A stretch of 64,000 nt of DNA from Hugenholtzia roseola DSM 9546. Lineage in GTDB: Bacteria; Bacteroidota; Bacteroidia; Cytophagales; Bernardetiaceae. The stretch lies in assembly GCF_000422585.1 (NCBI RefSeq), contig NZ_KE383882.1, forward strand, positions 132,067 to 196,066, in the 5' to 3' direction. How positions within the stretch are numbered: the stretch's first letter is position 1; every line of letters begins with the position of its first letter. The notes under the pieces were generated by a model. The model searched no databases. It saw only the letters and a list, made by a program, of their open reading frames with translations, and was not told the DNA's origin. The position numbers and the translations under genes are program-made. Of the stretch, positions 9,111 to 16,990 are shown in pieces.

Positions 9111-10349
9111 ATGCCTGATGCTAACCATTTTGTAGCGGATTCTCACGATTCCCCAAAGCCTAATGAAAATGCGCCTTATACGCATTTCGAAACCAACGCC
9201 ATCAGAACCCAAACGCCCCGTTCTGCCCAAAAAGAACACGCCGTACCGATTTTTGCTACTTCAAGTTTTATCTTTGATGACGCTGAAGAAGCACGCGCCC
9301 TCTTTGCTTCCGAAAAAGAGGGTAATATTTATTCGCGCTATTCAAACCCCAACAACGACGAATTTATACAAAAACTTTGCCTTTTAGAGGGTACAGAAGA
9401 TGGCATGGCGATGGCTTCGGGTATGGCGGCTATGTTTTTGAGTATCGCTTCTTTTGTCCGCAGTGGCGACCATATTTTAGCCTGTCGCTCACTTTTTGGC
9501 TCTACCCATCAAATCCTGACGCAAATTCTGCCGCGCTGGGGCATTACACACACCTACGCCGATTGGGACGATTTAGAGAATTGGGAAAATTATATTACGC
9601 CCCAAACGAAGATGATTTTTGTAGAAAGTCCTTCAAACCCCGGTCTTGATTTATTAGATTTGGAGAAATTAGGCAAACTTGCCAAAAAGCACAACCTACT
9701 ACTTAATGTAGATAACTGTTTTGCTACCCCCTATCTACAAAATCCTGCCAAGTGGGGAGCGGATATTATCACCCATTCGGCTACTAAATTTATTGATGGG
9801 CAAGGAAGAGTTTTAGGCGGAGCGATTTTGGGTAGGAAAGATTTGATACAAGAGGTGCGTTATATGGCGCGTCATACGGGACCTGCTATGTCGCCTTTTC
9901 ATGGTTGGGTACTTTCTAAAAGTCTGGAAACCTTAGCAGTACGCATGGAAAAACATTGTCAGAATGCGTTAGAAATTGCTACTTTTTTAGAACAACACCC
10001 CCAAACCGAATGGGTAAAATATCCATTTTTGCCTTCGCATCCACAATATGAATTGGCAAAAAAGCAGATGCGCTTGGGTGGCGGCTTGCTTACCTTCGAG
10101 CTAAAAGGAGGGCAGACGCGTGCAGTCCGTTTTTTAGACGCGCTGAAAATGATTTCCCTAACCCCTAATTTAGGCGATACGCGCAGCATCATCACGCACC
10201 CTGCCACTACGACTCACTCGAAACTTTCCGACCAAGAACAACAAAAGGTAAGCATCACAAAGGGCTTGGTGCGCCTTTCCGTTGGCTTAGAACACGTAGA
10301 GGACATCAAAGCCGACCTGACGCAGGCAATAGCGGCAAGTGAGGAATAA
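9111..10349 (+). CDS. metZ: Trans-sulfuration PLP enzyme, probable O-succinylhomoserine sulfhydrylase
   Basis: A 412-residue PLP enzyme of the Cys/Met metabolism class (cystathionine gamma-synthase fold). It would make homocysteine from an activated homoserine and sulfide in methionine synthesis. The PLP lysine is Lys226 in THSATKFIDGQGRVLGGAI; SRYSNPNNDEF, the phosphate-binding MASGMAAMFLSIASF and the C-terminal LVRLSVGLEHVEDIKADLTQ are all typical. The FIDGQGR variant and IITHPATTTHSKL favour MetZ over MetB or MetC. The choice of O-succinyl versus O-acetyl donor is inference. It is convergent with the CapA-like gene. Confidence 0.88.
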   Translation: MPDANHFVADSHDSPKPNENAPYTHFETNAIRTQTPRSAQKEHAVPIFATSSFIFDDAEEARALFASEKEGNIYSRYSNPNNDEFIQKLCLLEGTEDGMAMASGMAAMFLSIASFVRSGDHILACRSLFGSTHQILTQILPRWGITHTYADWDDLENWENYITPQTKMIFVESPSNPGLDLLDLEKLGKLAKKHNLLLNVDNCFATPYLQNPAKWGADIITHSATKFIDGQGRVLGGAILGRKDLIQEVRYMARHTGPAMSPFHGWVLSKSLETLAVRMEKHCQNALEIATFLEQHPQTEWVKYPFLPSHPQYELAKKQMRLGGGLLTFELKGGQTRAVRFLDALKMISLTPNLGDTRSIITHPATTTHSKLSDQEQQKVSITKGLVRLSVGLEHVEDIKADLTQAIAASEE

Positions 10350-10395
10350 TTAACAGGCTTTTTTGTATAAAATTAGTAAAATTAGTTTTTAGACT

Positions 10396-10426
10396 GTTAG
10401 GACAAGGTAGTGCCTTGTCCCTACAT
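10396..10426 (+). repeat. Dispersed intergenic repeat, family 1, core-only copy
   Basis: The core GGACAAGGTAGTGCCTTGTCC at 10400-10420 is followed by CTAC, in the forward orientation. It lies between two convergent genes (metZ and the CapA-like gene) and is the only hairpin seen in the gap, so it may terminate both. Confidence 0.75.
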
Positions 10427-10460
10427 TTGTCCCTAATTTTTAGAATTTAACATTACTTCC

Positions 10461-11681
10461 CTACTGCTGTTTCAAAATTTGAGTGGCATCTTGGAAGGAT
10501 TCAAAAAACTGCTTTTTGTCGTGTGTGTTGAGGTAGGGAAAAAGGCTGTCTATTTTTGAAAAGTTCGCTTTTGAAAGGTCTGGTTGTTGATTTGAAGCCA
10601 CAAGTGGGGCGGCAAAAGTGGGCAAGATGCGATACTGCCGTTTGCCCTCTATGAAACCCTGAAAGACAAAAGTGGGTTGGAAATCATAGCTTTTGAGCCT
10701 TATTTTTTTTTGCAAATTATTTTTTTCTAAGGTTATATTTAAAATCGCCCCTGTGTGTCGGAAACGCTTGTGCTGCCCTGAAAAGAAATTTCCCAAAGAG
10801 TAGGCTACCAAACCCGAATCTAAGGTTGCCTTTGATGCACTTTTTACTTTTTCTATCGGCTGCAAAACGTGTGGATGTCCGCCAATTACGATGTCTGCGC
10901 CTGCTTCGAAGGCTTTTTGTGTAACGGCGCGTTGGAAACTGTTGGGTTGGGTCTGATATTCATATCCCCAATGAAAGTGGGCAATGACCACTTCTGCACC
11001 TGCCTTTTTTATTTTCTCGATGTCGAGGGCTAAGGTGCTGGTGTCTATGTGATTGAGCAAATATTTTTTTTCTTCTTTGAGTGGAATGTTGCTAAATTCG
11101 GTGTAGGCTAAAATACCAATTTTAAATCCTTTTTTTTCTACAATACAAAAAGTATCTTTGCCCTGTGGCGTGTAGTGCGTGCCTACGGTCTGCAAACCGC
11201 GCCTTTGCAGTTCGGCTAAGGTACGAATAAGCCCCGCTTCTAATTTGTCGTAAGAGTGGTTATTGGCAGTAACGACGACATCAAAACCTATGCTTTTGAG
11301 CGCGTCGGCATATTCATTGGGCGAGTTGAAAATGGGATACGAACTATAAGCAGGTGCGGTATTGCCTGCCAAAACTGTTTCTAAGTTGCCAAAGGTAAGG
11401 TCGGCACTTTCCAAATAGGGCTGCACCTGCGAAAAGGCAGGCAAAAAATCATAGCCGCCGCTATCGGTTTGGGCGTACTTAAATTGAGGCGTGTGGCACA
11501 TCAGGTCGCCTACAAAAGCCAACGTAAGGGTCTGAACTGAATCGCGCTGGTCAGCCTTTTGGTAATGGAGCGTATCGGAATCTAAAAGAGAGTAGGGCGT
11601 AGGCTGTTCGGTGCTGCATTTTTGCGCACTTAATCCCATCAAGAGCAGGAGCAGGCATAGGTAGAAAGATTTTGGCTTCAT
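10461..11681 (-). CDS. CapA family lipoprotein (PGA_cap metallophosphatase-like)
   Basis: A 406-residue lipoprotein: signal peptide LCLLLLLMGLSAQKC with the lipobox Cys at about residue 22. The CapA/PGA_cap domain covers most of the rest and shows LAFVGDLMCHTPQF, FGNLETVLAGN, the NNH-type VVTANNHSYDKLEAG, VVIAHFHWGYEY and DIVIGGHPHVLQPIE, all metal-ligand-like motifs of the calcineurin-like fold. CapA in Bacillus takes part in poly-gamma-glutamate export, but no capB or capC is near. A general envelope phosphoesterase-like role is the most that can be said. Confidence 0.88.
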   Translation of the reverse strand: MKPKSFYLCLLLLLMGLSAQKCSTEQPTPYSLLDSDTLHYQKADQRDSVQTLTLAFVGDLMCHTPQFKYAQTDSGGYDFLPAFSQVQPYLESADLTFGNLETVLAGNTAPAYSSYPIFNSPNEYADALKSIGFDVVVTANNHSYDKLEAGLIRTLAELQRRGLQTVGTHYTPQGKDTFCIVEKKGFKIGILAYTEFSNIPLKEEKKYLLNHIDTSTLALDIEKIKKAGAEVVIAHFHWGYEYQTQPNSFQRAVTQKAFEAGADIVIGGHPHVLQPIEKVKSASKATLDSGLVAYSLGNFFSGQHKRFRHTGAILNITLEKNNLQKKIRLKSYDFQPTFVFQGFIEGKRQYRILPTFAAPLVASNQQPDLSKANFSKIDSLFPYLNTHDKKQFFESFQDATQILKQQ

Positions 11682-12071
11682 AACGTTTTTTATATCAGAA
11701 TAGGCTGTTTTAAAGACAAAGTGCCACTATTTTTTTTCGTGCTTCTTTGTAGGGCTAAAATTGCATTTTTTTTTGCAGCCCTTTGGCTTTTTTTTGCGTT
11801 TTCTGATAAATCTTTGCTTAATTTGTGCCAAAACTGCCTTCGTTTGCAGGGCGGCTTCTTTCGCAAACACTAAAAACCTTTTCGGAAATTTGATGCAATA
11901 ATTCTACCAACGGTCTGAATTTAGTTTTTAAAACGCTAAGGGTCTTAAAGCCCCTTTTGGTTTTGGCAGGCTAATTTTTTAGCTTCATGGCAAAAAAATA
12001 GGTGTTGTTTTCTTTATACCCAATTCAACCGCTTTTAATTTTAGTGTTTCCACCTTTATTTCCCTTTTGAT
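11682..12071. other. 390-base gap between divergent genes
   Basis: A/T-rich divergent intergenic region between the CapA-like gene and porV. It should hold both promoters, but no full -33/-7 pair could be placed with confidence; GATAAATCTTTGC near 11805 is the closest -7-like sequence for porV. No hairpin, RNA or coding signal was seen. Confidence 0.4.
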
Positions 12072-13301
12072 ATGTCAGTTTTATTTGTTTGGGGCAAAAA
12101 AAAGCCACACGTAGGCTTGGCTGCCTATAAGGTTTTGATGGCACTCTGCTTATTGCCCTTCTCTTTTGCTTTAAAGGCACAAAATCCTATTGGGATAAAC
12201 TCGGCGCGTCGGGCTATCACTACCGCCGTCCCTATTCTGACCATCTCGCCCGACGCACGTGGCGCAGGCATGGGCGAAACAGGGGTTGCTACCTCGCCTG
12301 ATGCGTTTTCGGCGCATTGGAATCCTGCAAAATTGGCATTTATAGAAGATAAATGGACTTTGGGTATCGGCTACTCGCCTTGGTTAGCAAACCTCGTCAA
12401 TGATATGTGGATTAGTTATATCGGCGTTACGCGCCGCCTGACCGACCGCCAAACCGTTGGCGTTTCGTTTCGCTATTTCAATATGGGCGAACTACAATTT
12501 ACCGACAATCAGGGCAACGAATTGCAGATTTTCAACCCACGCGAAGCCATGATTGATGCCACTTTTGCACAACAACTTTCCGAAAAATTGAGCATCGCAG
12601 GTACGGCGCGTTTTATCCATTCCAACTTGGCAGGCAATATTTCCAATTCTACCACCAACCCCAACGCCTCTGGCGCACGCCCTGGCAACACTGCCGCCGT
12701 AGATTTATCGCTTTTCTACAAAAGCAAACTCAACCTCAATTCTATGGACGCAGATTTGGCTTTTGGTATGAATATCTCTAATATCGGTGCGCCTATTTCC
12801 TACAACGACCCTACCCGTCGCGACTACCTACCTGCCAACTTGCGAATTGGCTCGGCTTTTACGGCTCAATTTGACGAATTTAATAAACTAACTTTTGCCT
12901 TAGACCTCAATAAACTGCTCGTTCCTACGCCCGAAACTAATGTACGCAATGGCGCAGACCAACCCTTGATGTCTTCTATTTTTAGCTCCTTTGGTGATGC
13001 CCCCGATGGCATTGGCGAAGAATTGCAGGAGGTTATTGTCAATATTGGTGCAGAATATTGGTACAACAATCTTTTGGCACTTCGCGCAGGCTATTTCTAT
13101 GAAAATCAGTTTAAAGGCAATCGCAAGTTTTTTTCCTTAGGTGCAGGCTTGCGCTATCAGTCCTTCGGCTTAGATGTTGCTTATTGGATACCAAGCCAAC
13201 AAAGACATCCGCTTTCCGAAACTTTGCGCTTTTCGCTTTTGCTCAAAATTGGACAAGGGAAAGGTGAGGATTTAGACAAAGTAGATGACCAAGCAAATTA
13301 A
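12072..13301 (+). CDS. porV: Type IX secretion system outer-membrane protein PorV
   Basis: A 409-residue outer-membrane beta-barrel (FadL-like fold) that shuttles type IX cargo from the SprA translocon to the attachment complex. A signal peptide ends near FALKAQ. The family signature follows at once: TTAVPILTISPDARGAGMGE and TGVATSPDAFSAHWNPAKLA, then many amphipathic strands ending LRFSLLLKIGQGKG. The length suits PorV (about 400 residues). It is a single gene here, not next to porU, as is common. Two large cargo proteins with C-terminal sorting domains in this window are likely clients. Confidence 0.93.
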   Translation: MSVLFVWGKKKPHVGLAAYKVLMALCLLPFSFALKAQNPIGINSARRAITTAVPILTISPDARGAGMGETGVATSPDAFSAHWNPAKLAFIEDKWTLGIGYSPWLANLVNDMWISYIGVTRRLTDRQTVGVSFRYFNMGELQFTDNQGNELQIFNPREAMIDATFAQQLSEKLSIAGTARFIHSNLAGNISNSTTNPNASGARPGNTAAVDLSLFYKSKLNLNSMDADLAFGMNISNIGAPISYNDPTRRDYLPANLRIGSAFTAQFDEFNKLTFALDLNKLLVPTPETNVRNGADQPLMSSIFSSFGDAPDGIGEELQEVIVNIGAEYWYNNLLALRAGYFYENQFKGNRKFFSLGAGLRYQSFGLDVAYWIPSQQRHPLSETLRFSLLLKIGQGKGEDLDKVDDQAN

Positions 13302-13427
13302 ATTGCACCTACAAATGCTATTTTTTGTCTAAAAAATCATACAAAAAACAGTAAAAACGCATCTTCTCACAATTTCAATGCCCTTGTATAGGTACTATTC
13401 CTATGCAGGGCTTCTTCTTTTTCCAAA

Positions 13428-14159
13428 ATGGCACATCGAACAAACGAATACCGCTTTTTTCACCCCGATTTAAAAATTGGCGATTTGATACAATTAGATG
13501 GCGAGGAGGCAAAGCACCTCAAAACGCTTCGTATTCAGAGCCAAGATGAAATTTTGATAACTGACGCAAAAGGCAAATTAGCCGTAGGGCGTGTGCTTTC
13601 GCCCAGCGTCAAGGATTGTCGCATAGAAATTGTATCAGTGGAAACGCCTGCTCCCTTGCGCGATTTTACGCTCCACATTGCCCTTGCGCCTACCAAACAG
13701 ACCGAGCGCATCGAGTTTTTTTTAGAAAAAGCCATTGAAATGGGCATAGACCAAATTAGCTTTTTAGACACGCAATACGCCGAAAGGCAACACCTTAATT
13801 CGGAGCGGCTCTTTAAAAAAGCGATTGCGGCAGCCAAACAGTCTTTGCAGGTGCGCATACCACAGATCAATGCCCCTGTTTCGGTAGCCGAGTTTGCTAT
13901 GCATGCTGCTGAAAATCAGAAGTTTATAGCACACATGACGGCGCAAAAATCCTTAGCCCAGTATGTGGCAGAGCTTGAAAATCCTACCCAAAAAAGTTAC
14001 TGCATCTTGATTGGGGCAGAGGGCGGCTTTTCCGAAAAGGAGGTAGAAGCCGCACTTGCCTGCAATTTTCAATTATTGAGTTTGGGCAAAACGCGCTTAC
14101 GCACCGAAACGGCAGCCTTAGCAGCCTGCATGGGCTTGCACGCGCTTTTGGGTATTTAA
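13428..14159 (+). CDS. rsmE: 16S rRNA (uracil(1498)-N(3))-methyltransferase RsmE
   Basis: A 243-residue SPOUT-class methyltransferase that methylates U1498 of 16S rRNA in the decoding centre, as a dimer. An N-terminal PUA-like domain (HLKTLRIQSQDEILITDAKG) leads to the SPOUT domain with IALAPTKQTERIEFFLEKAI, KKAIAAAKQSLQVRIPQI, and the AdoMet-binding knot LIGAEGGFSEKEVEAA and LSLGKTRLRTETAALAA. Length and motifs are complete. It is convergent with the nucleotidyltransferase gene. Confidence 0.96.
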   Translation: MAHRTNEYRFFHPDLKIGDLIQLDGEEAKHLKTLRIQSQDEILITDAKGKLAVGRVLSPSVKDCRIEIVSVETPAPLRDFTLHIALAPTKQTERIEFFLEKAIEMGIDQISFLDTQYAERQHLNSERLFKKAIAAAKQSLQVRIPQINAPVSVAEFAMHAAENQKFIAHMTAQKSLAQYVAELENPTQKSYCILIGAEGGFSEKEVEAALACNFQLLSLGKTRLRTETAALAACMGLHALLGI

Positions 14160-14202
14160 AAATAGAGAAAAATGAGGTATGAAATGAGGTATAATTTGAC
14201 TA

Positions 14203-15012
14203 CTACAATGCCCAGGTCTTTTTCAATATTTCTCTAAAAAGTTGGTTCAAGGCAGTGTTATCGGGCTGTTTGGGGCTTTCTACCTTTTTCAGATATTGGT
14301 GATAAAATTCAATCTTTTCATCTATAAAATGATTCAAGATTGCATTTTGTGACTCTTCCGTCAATTCTTCGCCTGCCCTTTTCCTGACCACTAACTTTTC
14401 TATCTCTCCTTTTACTTCGTTTTCGAGAGGTGCTTGATTTAAGAGTACTTGGTTTAAAAGCGTTTCAAACTCGACGGGAATCATGCCATCGTGAAGGCGA
14501 ATGTAGTCGCAGGCTAAAAGCGGGCGCAATACATAAAAATACTTTTTCACACGCACCTGCTCTTTTTGTAGATAGCCCTTGTAATTATTTATCGCCATAT
14601 TGAGGTAGTGGTGCAGGCAGGCTTTGGCATTGAAATATTGTGCAGTGAGTAGGCGCAATTTTTCGGCTGTTTCGCCATTTTCTGCATAAATAAGAGGACT
14701 TTGCAGCCATTCCAAAAGGGCGGGATTGGATTTTTTGAAGAGATTGAGAGCCTTGCGAAGTTCCCAACCCGATAAGTCGAGGTCGTGTGGCAAAAAGGTT
14801 TCGAGGCTGTCTTTTTTTTCGTCAATGCTCAAATACCAATCGGGCTTGTGAAGGTAGAGGTAGCGCACGTCCCAATCGCTATTAGCGGAGGCAAACCCCC
14901 AAGCGCGGCTACCACTTTCTACCGCATAGAGGATTTTGATGTCGTGCTTTTCTTCTAAATGGCGCAAGGCTTCGGGTATGAGGGTGTGTGTGATAGCATT
15001 GTTTTCGAGCAT
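14203..15012 (-). CDS. Stand-alone nucleotidyltransferase, DNA polymerase beta superfamily (PF10127-like)
   Basis: A 269-residue predicted nucleotidyltransferase. The catalytic core is near the N-terminus: YAVESGSRAWGFASANSDWDVRYLY, where GSR and SDWD supply the metal-binding acidic residues (the run is residues ~31-55). The helical remainder (ALLEWLQSPLIYAENGE, KKYFYVLRPLLACDYIR) matches the RlaP/YcgL-type family PF10127, some members of which sit beside RNA-ligase repair genes. No ligase or other partner is near, so the substrate is unknown. It ends 40 bases past convergent rsmE and is divergent from gldE. Confidence 0.83.
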   Translation of the reverse strand: MLENNAITHTLIPEALRHLEEKHDIKILYAVESGSRAWGFASANSDWDVRYLYLHKPDWYLSIDEKKDSLETFLPHDLDLSGWELRKALNLFKKSNPALLEWLQSPLIYAENGETAEKLRLLTAQYFNAKACLHHYLNMAINNYKGYLQKEQVRVKKYFYVLRPLLACDYIRLHDGMIPVEFETLLNQVLLNQAPLENEVKGEIEKLVVRKRAGEELTEESQNAILNHFIDEKIEFYHQYLKKVESPKQPDNTALNQLFREILKKTWAL

Positions 15013-15151
15013 AACGTTTGAAGGAGGTTTGCAGGGTAGAGATTGCTTCTTTTGGGTCTAAAAAAGTTCGCCTCTCAAATTGGGAAGCGGTAAAAAAACA
15101 AAGGGCTTGTCTTTTAAGTTCGCTTGGGGGGCAAAATTCTCTCGAAGGGCG

Positions 15152-15178
15152 TTTTGTTTCTATTTTTTTTTATCTTTG
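15152..15178 (+). promoter_or_regulatory. Candidate gldE promoter
   Basis: A perfect -7 element TATCTTTG at 15171-15178 is preceded by TTTTG at 15152-15156; the 14-base spacing is shorter than usual. It lies inside the reading frame that extends upstream of gldE, which argues that translation starts downstream of it. Confidence 0.5.
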
Positions 15179-15239
15179 CTTTCTGAAAAGCAAAACTTTA
15201 CTTTTCGTAGGCTTTTGTTGTACTAAACTCCTATATCCC

Positions 15240-16616
15240 TTGGACGGCGACCCTGTATCAGCGTCTTTTTTATTACTTGCGGCACTTCTTCAAATAGATT
15301 GGGCTATCTTGCAAGTCTATTTATTAGAAAGTATCATCTTGATTCTCCTACTTTTTTCCTCTGCCATGATTTCTGGCTCGGAAGTAGCCTTTTTTTCACT
15401 AACACAAAAAGAATTAGAGATTTGTAAGGATAGTACCAAAGTTACGGACAAAGCCATTTTGCGCCTGCTCGATAATCAGAAAATGCTGTTAGCCACTATT
15501 TTATTGCTCAATAATTTGGTCAATGTGGCGATTGTGGTCATCTCTACTTATATGATGTGGCAAATTGCAGGCAAAGACAATCAGGGCTGGATAGTTGTCT
15601 TTGTAACGATGCTCGTAACGGCGGCGATAGTCTTTTTCGGCGAGGTCATTCCCAAAGTGGTGGCGCGGCAGCGAATGTTGTCTTTTGCCCGTAAGATGAG
15701 CCGCCCGATGTTATTTCTGGCTTCGAGCCTACGCCCTTTTGCGTGGCTGCTGGCTTTTTTAGGCGATTATTTAGAGCGGCGTTTGAAAAAAAATAAACAA
15801 AGGGCGCGAATTTCGGTAGAAGATTTAAACCAAGCCTTAGAAATCACAACCCAAGACGAAGCCTCCGACGAAGCCCGCAATATTCTCAAAGGCGTTATCA
15901 ATTTCGGACAAATTACAGCCAAACAAATCATGACCTCGCGCATGGACATGACGGCGGCTTCCCTCAAAACGCCCTATTTGGAGATGGTCAAACTCATTCG
16001 CGAAAGTGGCTACTCGCGTATCCCCATCTATGAAGATACCTTAGACAACGTAGTAGGAATTTTGTATGCCAAAGATTTGCTTTTACATTTAGAGCATGAC
16101 AATCATTTTGATTGGACAAAACTCATCAAGCCGAATCCTTTGCGTATTCCTGAATATAAAAAAATAAATGAAGTCTTCAAACAGTTTCAATCTACTCATA
16201 TCCATTTGGGAATCGTTGTAGATGAATATGGCGGTACTTCGGGGCTGGTTACGCTCGAAGATGTCATTGAGGAGATTGTAGGCGATATAAATGACGAATT
16301 TGATGACGAGGAGGAAAAATTATTCAATCGCATTAACGAAACCAACTACATTTTTGAGGCAAAAATTCCGCTCAATGATTTTTGTAGGGTGATAGGTTTG
16401 GATTTGAGTTTGATAGAATCTGTACGTGGCGAAAGCGAAACCTTAGGCGGTTTGCTTTTAGAACTATTTGAAAAAATGCCCATCAAAGGCGAGCAGGTGA
16501 GCTTCGCGCCTTTGCACTTTGTGGTAGAAAGCGTAGATAAGACCCGTATTCGCAGGGTGCGTGTGCGCATAGAGCATCAGAAAGCCGAAAAATACCAGAG
16601 CCAAGATGCAGAATAG
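15240..16616 (+). CDS. gldE: Gliding motility-associated protein GldE (CNNM/CorC-type transporter)
   Basis: Start chosen at TTG 15240 (LDGDPVSASFLLLAALLQID), giving 458 residues. The frame runs open back to ATG 15018, but that stretch contains a promoter-like TATCTTTG and reads as non-conserved sequence. The DUF21/CNNM membrane domain follows (SAMISGSEVAFFSLTQKELE, LLATILLLNNLVNVAIVVIS, FFGEVIPKVVARQRM), then a CBS pair (QIMTSRMDMTAASL, IVVDEYGGTSGLVTLEDVIE) and a CorC/HlyC C-terminal domain (SETLGGLLLELFEKMPIKGE). GldE supports gliding and type IX secretion together with GldD in Flavobacterium; divalent metal transport is suggested by the family. gldD lies 18 kb away here. Confidence 0.9.
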   Translation: MDGDPVSASFLLLAALLQIDWAILQVYLLESIILILLLFSSAMISGSEVAFFSLTQKELEICKDSTKVTDKAILRLLDNQKMLLATILLLNNLVNVAIVVISTYMMWQIAGKDNQGWIVVFVTMLVTAAIVFFGEVIPKVVARQRMLSFARKMSRPMLFLASSLRPFAWLLAFLGDYLERRLKKNKQRARISVEDLNQALEITTQDEASDEARNILKGVINFGQITAKQIMTSRMDMTAASLKTPYLEMVKLIRESGYSRIPIYEDTLDNVVGILYAKDLLLHLEHDNHFDWTKLIKPNPLRIPEYKKINEVFKQFQSTHIHLGIVVDEYGGTSGLVTLEDVIEEIVGDINDEFDDEEEKLFNRINETNYIFEAKIPLNDFCRVIGLDLSLIESVRGESETLGGLLLELFEKMPIKGEQVSFAPLHFVVESVDKTRIRRVRVRIEHQKAEKYQSQDAE

Positions 16617-16990
16617 CCTTGTTTCAAGATTTGGAGAAGCGCGATAAAATGCAACTTTTTGTTTCGCTTCTTTCCTTGAAAAATGCTTCGGGGCAGCTAT
16701 TTTTTGCCCCTTATTTGCTTTATTCTCAAATATTTACTACCTTTAAGCCATAGGGGAAAACCTTTTGCAACAATACCTTTGCAAAAATCGTTTCCATGAC
16801 TCGAACCCTTTTCTAAGACAAGGGTCTAAAAAAAAGGTCTAAAACAAGGGCGTACTTTCGGCGTGGCTCAAAATACAGTTTGAAAGATAAAGTGTAAAAA
16901 AAGTAAATTTCAAATTTTTGTGCCATCACGCTCATACTTTCATCACAAAAATCCTACAAGTAAATTTTGAATAATTTTACCAAGAATTGT
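16617..16990. other. 374-base gap upstream of the subtilase gene
   Basis: Two -7-like elements point to the subtilase gene: TACCTTTA at 16738-16745, with TTTG at 16714-16717 (20-base spacing), and TACCTTTG at 16774-16781 without a clear -33. A small GGGGCA/TGCCCC hairpin near 16690-16711 may end gldE transcripts. No coding signal was seen. Confidence 0.4.

Noticed and set aside
10461..11681. A poly-gamma-glutamate capsule system
   Set aside because: Only a CapA-like domain is present; there is no capB, capC or capE nearby.
14203..15012. A MNT/HEPN toxin-antitoxin pair
   Set aside because: The nucleotidyltransferase is 269 residues with its own helical domain, and no small HEPN gene adjoins it.
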